34,194 bases of DNA from Verrucomicrobiota bacterium (GCA_028293565.1 JAQGON010000109.1:1-34194); one strand, 5' to 3'. Counted from the first letter of the stretch, positions 1-8,835 are shown. Notes: generated from the letters alone by a model not told the origin. Made by a program: numbers and translations.

Positions 1-425
1 TCGACTGGCCCGGGGGCTGGCAGCGGGTGAAGATCGGCGGGCGTCTCGCGAGCCTGGACGCGTCGCACAATCCCGAGGGCGCGCAGGTGCTGGAGACGAA
101 TCTCGCGCACCTCGCCGCCGAAACCGGCCGGCGGCCGGTGGTGATCACGGCGGCGCTGGGCGCGGCCCGCGCGCGTCCGCTGATGGAGACAATCTGCCGC
201 CACGCGAAGGAGGTCCACCTCGTCGTGCCGCATCAGCCGCGGGCCTGCAGCCATGAGGAACTCGAGTCGCTCGTGCCGCGAAGTTTTTCCGGCCGGGTTT
301 TCCGCGCGACCGTGGAGGAACTGTTTCCGACGCCCGACACCTGCGGCGCGGGCCTGCCGGACGACGTGATCGTCGTGACCGGATCGATTTATCTGCTCGG
401 CGAAGTGATGACGCGGATCCGTTGA
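1..425 (+). CDS. folC: Folylpolyglutamate synthase / dihydrofolate synthase, C-terminal part
   Basis: The open frame enters from the left edge (first full codon at 3) and stops at 423-425, so only about 141 C-terminal residues are present. The segment W-P-G-G-W-Q-R followed by LDASHNPEGA matches the region of FolC that carries the conserved D-x-A-H-N-P motif at the start of the C-terminal Mur-ligase-like domain. The end, VVTGSIYLLGEV, is the typical FolC C-terminal signature. The enzyme joins glutamate to dihydropteroate and folates in the cytoplasm. The ATP-binding N-terminal domain lies outside the window. The ATG at 27 is internal and not the start. A long palindrome follows the stop, and the next gene (purA) is convergent. 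Confidence 0.88.
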   Translation, partial: DWPGGWQRVKIGGRLASLDASHNPEGAQVLETNLAHLAAETGRRPVVITAALGAARARPLMETICRHAKEVHLVVPHQPRACSHEELESLVPRSFSGRVFRATVEELFPTPDTCGAGLPDDVIVVTGSIYLLGEVMTRIR

Positions 426-435
426 GCTTCCAAAA

Positions 436-518
436 TTTTACCACGAAGAGCGCAAAGACCGCGAAGGAGATCCTCTGGCTCCGGGCCCTTCGCGGTCTTC
501 GCGCCCTTCGTGGTAAAA
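436..518. repeat. 83-bp palindromic repeat between convergent folC and purA
   Basis: Two 32-bp arms, 436-467 and 487-518, are inverted copies of each other with 30 of 32 positions matching and a 19-base loop. The left arm begins ttttaccacgaag and the right arm ends cttcgtggtaaaa. Inside the arms a short 'gcgaag/gcaaag' unit recurs. The element fills most of the 135-bp gap between the folC stop and the purA stop (561). No T-run follows the stem on either strand, so it is not a classical intrinsic terminator, though such a long hairpin could still help end both transcripts or protect 3' ends. Open frames crossing it are artefacts of the repeat. Confidence 0.85.
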
Positions 519-560
519 TGGCCCCGGCTTCCTGGCGGACACACTTTTGTCTAAAATGTC

Positions 561-2132
561 CTAACTCAGGACGCGTTGCACGGGGACCCGGGCCAGCCGG
601 ATCAGCTCGGCGGTGGGCGGGACGTCCTTGATGATCTGCGAAGGCTCGGGGCCGACGCCGAGGTAGCGGAGGTTTGGCAGTTTTTCCGCCGTCGGAAGCG
701 GCTCTCCGGCGAACGCCACGTCGACGATGCTCGTCATCATCGCGGCGACGTAGCCCTGCGCGTTTTTCGGCAGATCGGCGAAGCGTCGCACGGTGGAGAT
801 GTCTTCCGGCCAGCCGGGATGACGCGTGTAGACCGGCCGCAGGGTTTTCCGGACCGCTTCGTTTCGCGGCACGTGATGGTGGCGGTTTCCGGCGGCGTCC
901 TCGTAGGCGATGCAGATCTGGAGTTCACCCTGCCAGCCGCCGGAGTACGTGAGGGCGTCGGCCTTGTTGATCATCAGGTCCTGGTAGCCGCCATAGCGAA
1001 GGGCGTCGCCCTTTTCCACGGCGTCGAACCAGCCGACCATGCGCTGGCGGCCCGTGCTCGTGCCGAACTCGAGCTGCTTCAGCTTCGCCGTGAGCGGGTC
1101 GGCGTCGTCCATCTGCGTGATGAAGGTATGCGTGCCGACCTTGGTGTCGTAGGCCTTGGCGACGCCCACCGTATGAATGCGCTGCACCGGAATCCCGGCG
1201 CTCTCGAAAAACTCCGGGGTGAACGTGTGCGAGGCGGTCACGTTGGGCGAAAAACCGTGGCGCTTGTCGAGCCAGTAGGCCTGCCCGAATTCGCCGATCA
1301 CGGTCCGCCCGGCGCGGAGTTCGCGCAGGATCAGTTCGCGGACCTCGCCGATGTTCTTCGCGAGGGCGGTGCCCGCCTGCCAGTAGGCCGCGGTGAGCGC
1401 CTCGAGGTTGACCGAGAACGGCGCCGCGCCGCGGAAGCGGGTGAAGTCGAACTCCTCCCGGGCGAACACGCCGAGGTCGAGCGCTTCGGCGTTGGCGCGG
1501 AGCTCGGCGGCGGTGAGCTTGTCGAAGAAGCCGGCAAACGTCTCGGGGCTGACGCGGCAGACGTGCTCGATCGTGCGCAGGGCGCGGTCGGCGCGCTGCG
1601 CGAGCTTGCGCGCGAAAAAATTCGGGCCGGCGTGAAAATCGGAAAAGGTGATCTGCCACTGGCCCGCTTCGTCGAGATAAGCCGGCGTGATCCCGCGGCC
1701 GGTGGAGCCGCGCGGCTCCTCGTGGAGGACGTGGGTGCGGTAGTCCTCCCACGCCAGGTCCAGCAGGCGGTGGGTGAGGTCGGACACCATCGTGCGCTCG
1801 TCGATCACGAGCCGCGAGAGGATGGCGTGCCCCTTTTTTTCCAGGGGGCGCGTCTCCCACCAGATCTTGCGGGGATCGGCGACGACCCCGCTGCCGATGC
1901 ACAGGTGCGCCGCATCGCGGACGACGACGCCGGCGGGCAGGAGGTTGAGCTTGATGCCTCCGGCGGTGTGGCCGGAGTTGGCGCCCCCGTTGACCTTGAG
2001 GACAACGGAGACCGGCGCGGCAGTGCCGCGGAGTTCGTTCGCGATTTCCGGAATGAGCCGGCCCTTGCCTTCGTCGCCGAGGGAAATGCCGACGTCAGCG
2101 ATCAGCTGGCTGGAAAAGGGGATGAGGGACAT
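561..2132 (-). CDS. purA: Adenylosuccinate synthetase, divergent (PurA)
   Basis: 523 residues, against about 430 for most bacterial PurA. The enzyme makes adenylosuccinate from IMP, aspartate and GTP, the first step from IMP to AMP. Visible family motifs are GDEGKGR (19-25, catalytic Asp20), GGANSGHT (49-56, catalytic His55 and the base-contacting Asn52), [37 protein letters not shown] and [10 protein letters not shown]. Differences are marked: the usual EGAQG-T-LLDIDHGTYP segment is [16 protein letters not shown], the SSNTTAGG loop is missing ([10 protein letters not shown] instead), and TKLDVL is NKADAL. The extra length is spread through the middle and the C-terminus. The start at 2132 (MSLIPF) was chosen because the motif region follows at the normal distance; the frame is open to 2303 but that part is repeat-derived. 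It lies downstream of guaB on the same strand, 550 bp away across a tandem repeat. Confidence 0.85.
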   Translation of the reverse strand: MSLIPFSSQLIADVGISLGDEGKGRLIPEIANELRGTAAPVSVVLKVNGGANSGHTAGGIKLNLLPAGVVVRDAAHLCIGSGVVADPRKIWWETRPLEKKGHAILSRLVIDERTMVSDLTHRLLDLAWEDYRTHVLHEEPRGSTGRGITPAYLDEAGQWQITFSDFHAGPNFFARKLAQRADRALRTIEHVCRVSPETFAGFFDKLTAAELRANAEALDLGVFAREEFDFTRFRGAAPFSVNLEALTAAYWQAGTALAKNIGEVRELILRELRAGRTVIGEFGQAYWLDKRHGFSPNVTASHTFTPEFFESAGIPVQRIHTVGVAKAYDTKVGTHTFITQMDDADPLTAKLKQLEFGTSTGRQRMVGWFDAVEKGDALRYGGYQDLMINKADALTYSGGWQGELQICIAYEDAAGNRHHHVPRNEAVRKTLRPVYTRHPGWPEDISTVRRFADLPKNAQGYVAAMMTSIVDVAFAGEPLPTAEKLPNLRYLGVGPEPSQIIKDVPPTAELIRLARVPVQRVLS

Positions 2133-2213
2133 GGTTGCTGGAAAAATCCGCGGCAACCGAAGCTTGTCCGGGACGGAAACCCCTGTTGCAGAAAAGGAGA
2201 GAGCGGACGGCGA

Positions 2214-2697
2214 GGGGCGGAGCAAACAAAAACCAAAGGCCTTTTGAACAGAAGATAACGAAGGCAACGAAGCACTGTCCTTTGTCCGGAGTCCGCGTTG
2301 CAAGCTGAGTCCGATTTCGCGGAGGGGTTGGGATCCAAAAACAAAAAACAGACCCCGTTTGTAAACCTGGGCGTCTTTGACGGACGGCGCTTCGTTACCT
2401 TTGTTGCCGTCTGTTCAAAATGTCTTGTCCGTCCGTCTGATTCTTCCGGCGTAGACGAGGGGGCGGAGCAAACAAAAACCAAAGGCCTTTTGAACAGAAG
2501 ATAACGAAGGCAACGAAGCGTCGTCCTTTGTTTGGAGCCCGGGTTGCAAGCTGAGTCCGATTTGGCGGAGGGGTTGGGATCCAAAACAAAAATACAGACC
2601 CTGTTTGTAAACCTGGGCGTCTTTGACGGACGGCGCTTTGTTACCCTCGTTGCGTTCTGTTCAAAATGTCTTGGTCGTCCGATTAATTCTTCCGCGT
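2214..2697. repeat. 246-bp imperfect tandem duplication between guaB and purA
   Basis: Two head-to-tail copies with a constant offset of 246 bp: about 2214-2452 and 2459-2697, roughly 90% identical by eye. Each begins ggcggagcaaacaaaaacc and contains a pair of 32-bp inverted arms: 2242-2273 with 2389-2420 in copy 1 (27 of 32 matching), and 2488-2519 with 2635-2666 in copy 2. The arms read ttttgaacag...aacgaagc. The second copy runs over the guaB stop codon (2683-2685), and copy 1 ends with a similar gattcttccg, so the unit seems to have been duplicated with the last bases of guaB. Frames open across the copies repeat the same peptide and are not genes. Apart from the repeats, the 2133-2682 gap holds no recognisable gene. 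Confidence 0.88.
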
Positions 2698-4266
2698 CGA
2701 GACTTCGATCACGTCGTGCGGCGCGGCTTCCTTTTGGCCTGCTGCGCTGACGCTGATGTAACGGGCTTTGGCGCGGAGTTCCGGGAGGTTCGCCGCTCCC
2801 AGATAGCCCATGCCGGACTGCACGCCGCCGATTAACGTGCCGAGGACTTCGTCGACGGAACCCGAAACTTCCTTGAGCGCCTCGATGCCTTCGGCGGCCA
2901 CCTTGCGCGTGTTGTCGGTTTTATCGTGACCGTAGCGGGCGGCGCTGCCCGCTTTCATCGCGGAGAGGCTGCCCATGCCGCGATACTGTTTATAGACCTT
3001 GCCGCTGATCTCCATGATTTCGCCGGGGGCTTCGCGACAGCCGGCGAGGAGACCGCCGCAGATGACCGCGTCGGAGAGCGTCAAGGCCTTCACGATGTCG
3101 CCCGATTTCGTGATCCCGCCGTCGGCGATCATCCGCACGCCGAGTTTCTTCGCCGCCGTGCCGGCGACGTAGAGCGCCGTCAGCTGGGGAATTCCGACCC
3201 CTGCGACGATGCGCGTGGTGCAGATCGAGCCGGGACCCTGGCCGATCTTGATCGCGTCGGCCCCGCAGCCGGCGAGGTAGTCGACCCCGGACGCGCTGGT
3301 GACATTTCCGGCGATCAGCGTCAGGCCGGGGAACGCCCCGCGCACGAGCTTGACGACGTCGCCGACGCCCGAGGTGTGGCCGTGCGCGGTCGAGACCGCC
3401 ACGCAGTCGATGTCCTCGGCGACGAGGTTCGCGATGTGCTCGAGAATTTTGTCGCGATCCAGCGACCCGTCCACCTTGCGCACCGGCGAAAGCGCGGCGC
3501 CGACGACGAGGCGGAACTGCGGGTCGCGGGCGGGCTTGCGCCGGGACTTCGCCTCGCTGGTGATTTTTTCGACGTCCGAGATCGTGACCAGTCCGCGCAG
3601 GTGGCCGGGGCCGTCGACCACGAGCATCTTGTTCAGGCCCACGTTGGCGGAGAAAAAATTATCGGCCGCCTTGATCGGATCCTTGGCCACGGCCGTTTCC
3701 CTCTCGGTGATGAGCTGGGCGCGGGGCGTCATCACCTGCGACACTTTCTTCGACTTGTAGCGGTCCTTGACGACGTTGCCCGACAGCAGCCCGACGAGCC
3801 TGCCGCCGGCGTCCACGACGGGGAACGTGGAAAACGCGAAGCGCTTGGCCTCGATCATGGCGAGGACGTCCCCGATCAGCTGGTCGGGGGACACGGTGAT
3901 CGGGTCCTGGATGAGGCCATGGATGTGGCGTTTGACGCGGGCGACTTCCTTCACCTGCTCCTTCGCGGGCATGTTGTAGTGAATCAGCCCGAGCCCCCCG
4001 TTCAGCGCCATCGCGATGGCCATGCGCGACTCGGTCACGGTGTCCATGTCCGAGGAGATGACCGGGATGTGCAGGCGCAGGCTCTCGGAAAGGGCGGTCG
4101 ACGTGTCGGCGTCCTTCGGCAGGATCTCCGAGTAGAGCGTCGCGAGCGAAACGTCGTCGAACGTGAGCGCGGTCGGCAGGCTCGCGCGGAAAAAAGCGTC
4201 GGCCGGAAGGTAAAATTCGGCGTCCGCGCCGGTGGAGGACTTGGCAACCTTTGTCATGGTTGCCAT
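2683..4266 (-). CDS. guaB: Inosine-5'-monophosphate dehydrogenase
   Basis: 527 residues. It oxidises IMP to XMP with NAD+, the committed step to GMP. The order is TIM-barrel start with SSDMDTVTE (71-79), two CBS domains inserted at about 122-236, then the barrel again with AGNVTSASG, the catalytic loop GPGSICTTR (344-352, nucleophile Cys349), [16 protein letters not shown], the Arg-Tyr pair of the mobile flap (AARYGHD) and the C-terminal PHDV. The Arg-Tyr pair argues for IMPDH rather than GMP reductase. One oddity is that the strand usually reading D-[ST]-[AS]-H-G (a conserved Asp near the NAD site) reads VSTAHG here, with Ser292 at the Asp position. The start at 4266 (MATMTKV) or 4257 (MTKV) cannot be settled; neither has a strong ribosome binding site. 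It is divergent from menC, 80 bp away. Confidence 0.94.
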   Translation of the reverse strand: MATMTKVAKSSTGADAEFYLPADAFFRASLPTALTFDDVSLATLYSEILPKDADTSTALSESLRLHIPVISSDMDTVTESRMAIAMALNGGLGLIHYNMPAKEQVKEVARVKRHIHGLIQDPITVSPDQLIGDVLAMIEAKRFAFSTFPVVDAGGRLVGLLSGNVVKDRYKSKKVSQVMTPRAQLITERETAVAKDPIKAADNFFSANVGLNKMLVVDGPGHLRGLVTISDVEKITSEAKSRRKPARDPQFRLVVGAALSPVRKVDGSLDRDKILEHIANLVAEDIDCVAVSTAHGHTSGVGDVVKLVRGAFPGLTLIAGNVTSASGVDYLAGCGADAIKIGQGPGSICTTRIVAGVGIPQLTALYVAGTAAKKLGVRMIADGGITKSGDIVKALTLSDAVICGGLLAGCREAPGEIMEISGKVYKQYRGMGSLSAMKAGSAARYGHDKTDNTRKVAAEGIEALKEVSGSVDEVLGTLIGGVQSGMGYLGAANLPELRAKARYISVSAAGQKEAAPHDVIEVSTRKN

Positions 4267-4333
4267 GAACGAAGTAGGCGGCGTGGTGGGAAGCGCAAAC
4301 AGAAAGTCAGGTTGCGCGGGCGCGGCCGTCCGT

Positions 4334-4338
4334 GGAGG
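4334..4338 (+). promoter_or_regulatory. Ribosome binding site deciding the menC start
   Basis: GGAGG at 4334-4338 lies 8 bases before GTG 4347. It would be inside the coding region if the upstream in-frame GTG at 4332 were used, so it favours 4347 as the true start of menC. Confidence 0.6.
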
Positions 4339-4346
4339 ATCGCGGG

Positions 4347-5375
4347 GTGTCCTACCGCTTCGATTTCCGGCGTTACCATCTGCCGTTCCAGGCGCCCCTC
4401 CGCACCGCGCACGGTCCCTGGCGCGAGCGCGAGGGCGTGATGGTGCGGCTGACCGATGCGCAGGGAAATTCCGGCTACGGCGAGGCGGCGCCAATCCCGT
4501 GGTTCGGCACGGAGACCGTCGACGAGGCGGAGTCGGTTTGCCGGGGCCTGGGAGAACACGTGACCCCGGAAACGCTGGCGTCGCTGCCCGATCGCGTCGC
4601 CTGCCTGAAAAACGCCCTGGCGGCGGCCCGGCGGGCCGACGATCCGGAACTGGCGGCGCGGAAGCCCCTCGGCGTAGCGGCGCTGCTGCCGGCGGGACGG
4701 GCGGCGCTCGGGAAAATCGGCGCGAAGGCCGACGCGGGATTTCGGATTTTCAAATGGAAAGTGGGCGTGGGCGATGCGGACGAGGAACTCGGCCTGCTGG
4801 ACGACGTCTGCGCGACGCTTCCCGACGGCGCGAAGCTGCGGCTCGACGCGAACGGAGCATGGGACCGCCGCCAGGCGGAGCGCTGGCTGGAGCGCTGCGC
4901 GGACCGGCCGGTGGAATTCGTCGAGCAGCCGTCCTTCGCCAAGGCGTCGGAAGGCGCGTCCGCCCGCCGAAGGACGGATGACCTGCTGCTCGGCCTCGCC
5001 GGGGATTTTCCCACGCCGCTGGCGCTCGACGAGTCGATCGCGAACGATCAAGACGTGGAGCGGTGGCTGGGCTTGGGCTGGCCGGGGGTTTTTGTGGTGA
5101 AGCCGGCGCTCCTCGCCGACGTGGAGGTCGCGGTGGCGCGGCTGTCGGCGGCGCGGGCCGACGTGGTTTTTTCCTCGGCGCTCGAGACGCTCGTCGGCGC
5201 GCGCGCGGCGCTGGCGGCGGCTTTCACCTGGACCGGGAAACCGCGGGCGCTGGGGTTCGGGGTGTGGCCGCTGTTCGCGGACTCGCGATTCGACGGACCC
5301 TACGAACGGCCCTTTCTTTCCGGCGAGGACGTGGCGCGACTGAACCCCGAGACCGCATGGACCGCGCTGAACTGA
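4347..5375 (+). CDS. menC: o-Succinylbenzoate synthase, with an in-frame palindromic insertion
   Basis: 342 residues from GTG 4347. It belongs to the enolase superfamily and dehydrates SHCHC to o-succinylbenzoate in menaquinone synthesis. The N-terminal capping domain ([19 protein letters not shown]) is followed by the barrel with the K-x-K pair FKWKVG (Lys136/Lys138), metal ligands LDANGAW (Asp167), VEQP (Glu193) and LALDES (Asp228), and the second catalytic Lys in VVKPAL (Lys252). Between EQP and the next helix sits [15 protein letters not shown] (196-210). This stretch has no counterpart in the family as I know it; removing it restores the expected spacing, and its DNA is a palindromic element. 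The gene overlaps menE by 19 bp, suggesting coupled translation. Confidence 0.9.
   Translation: MSYRFDFRRYHLPFQAPLRTAHGPWREREGVMVRLTDAQGNSGYGEAAPIPWFGTETVDEAESVCRGLGEHVTPETLASLPDRVACLKNALAAARRADDPELAARKPLGVAALLPAGRAALGKIGAKADAGFRIFKWKVGVGDADEELGLLDDVCATLPDGAKLRLDANGAWDRRQAERWLERCADRPVEFVEQPSFAKASEGASARRRTDDLLLGLAGDFPTPLALDESIANDQDVERWLGLGWPGVFVVKPALLADVEVAVARLSAARADVVFSSALETLVGARAALAAAFTWTGKPRALGFGVWPLFADSRFDGPYERPFLSGEDVARLNPETAWTALN
4929..4977. repeat. Palindromic element inserted in frame in menC
   Basis: Perfect 10-bp inverted ends, ccgtccttcg (4929-4938) and cgaaggacgg (4968-4977), enclose a short GC-rich centre containing a second inverted-looking motif (aaggcgtcggaaggc). It is translated as [15 protein letters not shown]. 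The type recalls short palindromic elements that insert into reading frames, such as the Rickettsia palindromic elements. The 'SFAKASEG' peptide is one I associate with similar dispersed repeats in other bacteria, from memory and not searched. Confidence 0.72.
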
Positions 5376-6526
5376 AAACGCTGTTGCGCGCCACGGGCTG
5401 CGTTGAGGAGCGGAACGGCATCTTTTTTCTGTGCGATCCCCGGTGGGGTCCGCCTGATCGCGCGGCGATGTCGGCGCTGGAGAATGTGGCGCTGGCCGAC
5501 CTCCGAGGGGATCGCGAGACCGGATGGCTCTGCATCCCGACCGGCGGCACGGGCGGCGGCGTGCGTTTCGCGCGTCACGATGAAAAGACCCTCGGGGCGG
5601 CGGTGCGCGGGTTCTGCGCACACTTTGGAATGGCGCGCGTGAATGCGCTGGATGTGCTGCCGGCGTTTCACGTCAGCGGACTGATGGCGCGCGTGCGTTG
5701 CGCGGCCACCGGCGGCCAGCACGTGGCGTGGCCGTGGAAAGACCTCGAAGCCGGGCGCTGGCCGGCGGCGCGGGCCGACGAAATGGTTTTGTCGCTGGTG
5801 CCCACGCAGCTGCAGCGGTTGCTCGAGTCGCCGGAGGCGGTCGAACGGCTGCGCGGGTTTCGAATCATTTTTGTCGGCGGCGGGCCGATCTGGCCCGGGC
5901 TGGCGGACCGGGCCGCCGCGGCAGGGCTGCGGCTTTCCCCCAGCTACGGCATGACGGAGACGGCGGCGATGGTGGCGGCGCTGCGGCCCGAGGAGTTTCT
6001 GGCCGGAGACCGGACCAGCGGCGCGTCGCTGCCGCATGCGCAAATCTCGATTTCGAACGAAGGCTTGATTCGGGTCGGCGGTGAGTCCCTGTTCCGGGGC
6101 TATTTTCCGGACTGCGCCCAGACCCGGGAATTTCAGACGGAGGATCTGGGCGAGTTTGACGCGAAGGGCCATCTCCGGATCCTGGGGCGGCGCGACGCGG
6201 TGATCATCACGGGCGGGAAAAAAGTGCATCCGTCCGAGGTCGAGGCGGTGTTGCGGGCCTCAGGATCGTTCGCCGACGTGGCGGTCATCGGGCTGTCGGA
6301 CCACGAGTGGGGCGAGATCGTCGTGGCGTGTTTTGTCGCGGTGAACGAGCAGGCGATGACGCGCGAAAAACTGGAATTGATTCACCGCGACCTGGCGCCG
6401 CATCAGCGGCCCAAGCGTTATCTGCCGGTCGCGGAAAAGGACTGGCCGCGCAACGCGCAGGGAAAACTGAACCGAGCGACGCTGCGCAGGCTGGCGATGC
6501 GGGCGCCGGGATCGTCCGCGACGTGA
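5357..6526 (+). CDS. menE: o-Succinylbenzoate-CoA ligase-like acyl-adenylate enzyme (MenE)
   Basis: 389 residues, short for the ANL superfamily, where MenE is usually 450-490; the early N-terminal subdomain is reduced. Visible motifs are the phosphate loop PTGGTGGG (61-68), the adenylate-binding SYGMTETAA, the hinge region LGRRDAVIITGGKKVHPSEVE (cut here into its parts: LGRRD, then GGKKVHP) and the C-terminal catalytic lysine in AQGKLNR (Lys370). The enzyme would activate o-succinylbenzoate with ATP and load CoA. The start at 5357 overlaps the menC end by 19 bp, and the pairing with menC gives the substrate assignment. On sequence alone it could be another short AMP-ligase. The stop is 9 bp from the end of the convergent thioesterase gene. 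Confidence 0.85.
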   Translation: MDRAELKTLLRATGCVEERNGIFFLCDPRWGPPDRAAMSALENVALADLRGDRETGWLCIPTGGTGGGVRFARHDEKTLGAAVRGFCAHFGMARVNALDVLPAFHVSGLMARVRCAATGGQHVAWPWKDLEAGRWPAARADEMVLSLVPTQLQRLLESPEAVERLRGFRIIFVGGGPIWPGLADRAAAAGLRLSPSYGMTETAAMVAALRPEEFLAGDRTSGASLPHAQISISNEGLIRVGGESLFRGYFPDCAQTREFQTEDLGEFDAKGHLRILGRRDAVIITGGKKVHPSEVEAVLRASGSFADVAVIGLSDHEWGEIVVACFVAVNEQAMTREKLELIHRDLAPHQRPKRYLPVAEKDWPRNAQGKLNRATLRRLAMRAPGSSAT

Positions 6527-6535
6527 GAAATGGAA

Positions 6536-6943
6536 TCAACCGGCGTTCACCCAGGCGGCGAGCCCGGCGGGAAGCGGCTGACGGGTGCGTTTGGCGAGCG
6601 AAGTCGCGACGTGCTCGGTCCGGACCCGGGCCGCCGGCTTGTCGGGAGGACCCACCTTCGTGATTTCGAAATCGATCGCGAACGAGGCGGTCGTCAGCGC
6701 CGAAGGCCGCACGGAAACCCGCACGCGGTCTCCGACCGAGAGCGGACGCAGGTACTCCGCCTCGCTTTTGGCGATGGGGACGATCAGGTCGGCGCCTCCG
6801 AAAAACCCTTTCAAATCGAGGCCGGCGCGCGCGAGGGATTCCTCGTAGGCTTCGTGGCAGAGGATGAGCGTCCGCGCAAAAAAAACGACGCCGGCGGCGT
6901 CGGTGTCGGCGAGACGAATCGTGCGGAGGTATTCGAAGGGCAT
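6536..6943 (-). CDS. Hotdog thioesterase, probably 1,4-dihydroxy-2-naphthoyl-CoA hydrolase
   Basis: 135 residues from MPFEYL, a normal length for the 4-hydroxybenzoyl-CoA thioesterase hotdog family. The N-terminal LADTDAAGVVFFARTL followed by CHEAYEESL holds the catalytic Asp of this family and resembles the cyanobacterial and plant DHNA-CoA thioesterase (Slr0204 type), which reads LADTDGAGVVYF...CHEAYE as I recall. That enzyme releases DHNA from DHNA-CoA in vitamin K synthesis, which fits the adjacent menC-menE. The gene is convergent with menE (9 bp between stops), so it is not in the same transcript. The frame is open upstream to 7012, but the family begins at 6943. The alternative is a general acyl-CoA thioesterase of the YbgC type. 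Confidence 0.78.
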   Translation of the reverse strand: MPFEYLRTIRLADTDAAGVVFFARTLILCHEAYEESLARAGLDLKGFFGGADLIVPIAKSEAEYLRPLSVGDRVRVSVRPSALTTASFAIDFEITKVGPPDKPAARVRTEHVATSLAKRTRQPLPAGLAAWVNAG

Positions 6944-7067
6944 GGGCGGGAGGCGGTGACGGGTAGGCTTTAGGCGGCGGGCGACAAGCTCCAGACTCAA
7001 TTTGCCGCGCAACGGAGGCGGCTTGCGCTTGCGAAGGAGCGCTTAAAGGCTGCCGTTGGGAAGACCC

Positions 7068-8822
7068 ATGAACAAGAACCAGATTGCGGACGTGCTGACG
7101 GAGATCGGGATGCTCCTCGAATTGAAGGGCGAGAATCCGTTCAAGGTGAGGGCCTATCAGACCGGCGCGCGGGCGCTCGAGGGAATCGAGGACGCCGAGC
7201 TGGCGCGGCTGGTCGCGGCGGGGGAATTGAAAAGCGTCAAGGGGATCGGCGAGGCGCTCGCGCAGAAGATCACCGAGCTGCACGCCACCGGCCGGCTGGA
7301 TTTTTTGGAAAAGCTGAAGGAGTCGGTCGAACCCGGGCTGGTCGAGCTGGTGCAGATTCCGGGGCTGGGGCCGAAAAAAATCCGCGCGCTGCGCGACAAG
7401 CTGGGGATCTCGAGCATCGCGGCGCTGACGGAGGCGTGCAACGACGGCCGCGTGGCCGAGCTCGACGGCTTCGGGGCGAAGACGCAGGAAAAAATTCTCG
7501 CCGGAATCAAGAACCGCGAGGCCTACGGGCGCAGGCATCTCTGGTGGGATGCCTGGGAAATCGCGGAGCCGATCGTCGCCGGCCTGCGGCGACTGCCGCA
7601 AGTGAAACGCGCGGAGGCGGCGGGAAGCCTGCGCCGCGGCATGGACACGGTCGGGGACCTGGACTTCATTGTGGCGGCGAGCGAGATCGAGCCGGTGGTG
7701 GACTGGTTCACGAAGCTGCCTGGAGTCAGGGAAGTGACGGCGCGCGGCGAGACCAAGGCGAGCGTCCGCTTCGAGTCCGGCCTGCAGGCCGACCTGCGCA
7801 TCGTGCCCGACGACCAGTTTGTCTTCGCGCTGCACCATTTCACGGGCTCGAAGGACCACAACGTCCAGATGCGGCAGCGCGCGCTGGCGCAGGGCCTCAG
7901 CCTGAGCGAATGGGGGCTGGTGTCCGCGGCAGGCGAGGGGACGGCGAAGGAAAAGGCGGAGCGCGCGAAAACGAAGCCGGGCATTTCCACCGAGCCGGAG
8001 CTGTTTGCGGCGCTTGGGATGAGATTTGTGCCGCCGGAATTGCGGGAGGGCATGGGCGAGATCGAAGCCGGCGAGCGGGGCGATTTCCCGAGGCTCGTCG
8101 AGCTCGGCGACCTGCGCGGGGCGTTTCACAACCACACCACCGCCTCGGACGGCAGGAACACGCTCGCCGAAATGACCGCGGCGGCGGCGGCGCTCGGCTG
8201 GGAGTACCTGGGAATCGCGGACCATTCCAAATCCAGCTTTCAGGCCAACGGCCTGAGCGAGGAGCGGCTGCTGAAACAGGTCGGGGAAATCCAGGCGCTG
8301 AACGCCTCGAAGCGCCATGCGGCCCGCGTTTTCGCCGGCGTCGAGTGCGACATCCTGCCCGACGGACGGCTGGATTTCGCGGAGGAGATTCTGGCGAAGC
8401 TCGATTACGTTGTGGCTTCGGTGCACAATGTCTTTTCCCAGGAAGAAGCGGTAATGACGGCGCGGATCATCCGCGCGGTCGAGCACGGCCACACCACGAT
8501 GCTCGGGCACCTCACGGGCCGGCTGCTGCTGCGGCGGGAGGGTTATCGCGTCGATGCGGCGAAGGTGATCGACGCGGCGATCGCGAACGGCGTGATCATC
8601 GAACTGAACGCGAGCCCGTGGCGGCTCGATATGGACTGGCGCCTGTGGCGGAAGGCGGCGGAAAAAGGCCTGCTGTGCTCGATCAACCCGGACGCGCACG
8701 AGACGGCGGGACTCCAGCACGTGCGCGCGGGGATCAATTCCGCGCGCAAGGCGGGGCTGACGAAGGAGAACGTCTTCAACACGCGCCCGCTGGCGGCGGT
8801 GGAGAACTATTTCGCGTCCTGA
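7068..8822 (+). CDS. polX: DNA polymerase/3'-5' exonuclease PolX
   Basis: 584 residues, close to the usual length of about 570-580. Order: 8-kDa-like and helix-hairpin-helix regions ([14 protein letters not shown] at about 55-68, [14 protein letters not shown] at about 95-108), the nucleotidyltransferase core with [14 protein letters not shown] (186-199, metal ligands Asp197 and Asp199) and the third Asp in ADLRIV (Asp242), then a C-terminal PHP phosphoesterase domain with HNHTTASDG (His354, His356, Asp361), GIADHS and NPDAHE. The protein fills short gaps in base-excision repair and its PHP domain supplies exonuclease and AP-end processing. ATG 7068 was preferred over the in-frame TTG 7056 because [10 protein letters not shown] starts where the family starts. 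The gene ends 13 bp from the convergent sugar transferase. Confidence 0.93.
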   Translation: MNKNQIADVLTEIGMLLELKGENPFKVRAYQTGARALEGIEDAELARLVAAGELKSVKGIGEALAQKITELHATGRLDFLEKLKESVEPGLVELVQIPGLGPKKIRALRDKLGISSIAALTEACNDGRVAELDGFGAKTQEKILAGIKNREAYGRRHLWWDAWEIAEPIVAGLRRLPQVKRAEAAGSLRRGMDTVGDLDFIVAASEIEPVVDWFTKLPGVREVTARGETKASVRFESGLQADLRIVPDDQFVFALHHFTGSKDHNVQMRQRALAQGLSLSEWGLVSAAGEGTAKEKAERAKTKPGISTEPELFAALGMRFVPPELREGMGEIEAGERGDFPRLVELGDLRGAFHNHTTASDGRNTLAEMTAAAAALGWEYLGIADHSKSSFQANGLSEERLLKQVGEIQALNASKRHAARVFAGVECDILPDGRLDFAEEILAKLDYVVASVHNVFSQEEAVMTARIIRAVEHGHTTMLGHLTGRLLLRREGYRVDAAKVIDAAIANGVIIELNASPWRLDMDWRLWRKAAEKGLLCSINPDAHETAGLQHVRAGINSARKAGLTKENVFNTRPLAAVENYFAS

Positions 8823-8835
8823 AGGCGCGCTGCCT

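Noticed and set aside
561-2132. Reading the divergent PurA as a PurZ (Z-genome, 2-aminoadenine) enzyme
   Set aside because: The catalytic Asp in GDEGKG is retained, and no phage or Z-genome partner genes (DatZ, MazZ, DpoZ) are in the window.
576-2258. A 560-residue open frame on the plus strand opposite purA
   Set aside because: It is the antisense shadow of a high-GC gene; its composition (Arg/Gly/Asp-rich) matches no family, while the minus frame has clear PurA motifs.
2102-2584. Frame with repeated peptide [20 protein letters not shown]
   Set aside because: It is translated from the tandem repeat copies; the repeated peptide simply mirrors the DNA duplication.
2683-4266. Assigning the IMPDH-like protein as GMP reductase with CBS domains
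   Set aside because: The flap keeps the Arg-Tyr dyad (AARYGHD) and the YRGMGSL region typical of IMPDH, so the Asp-to-Ser change alone does not justify GuaC.
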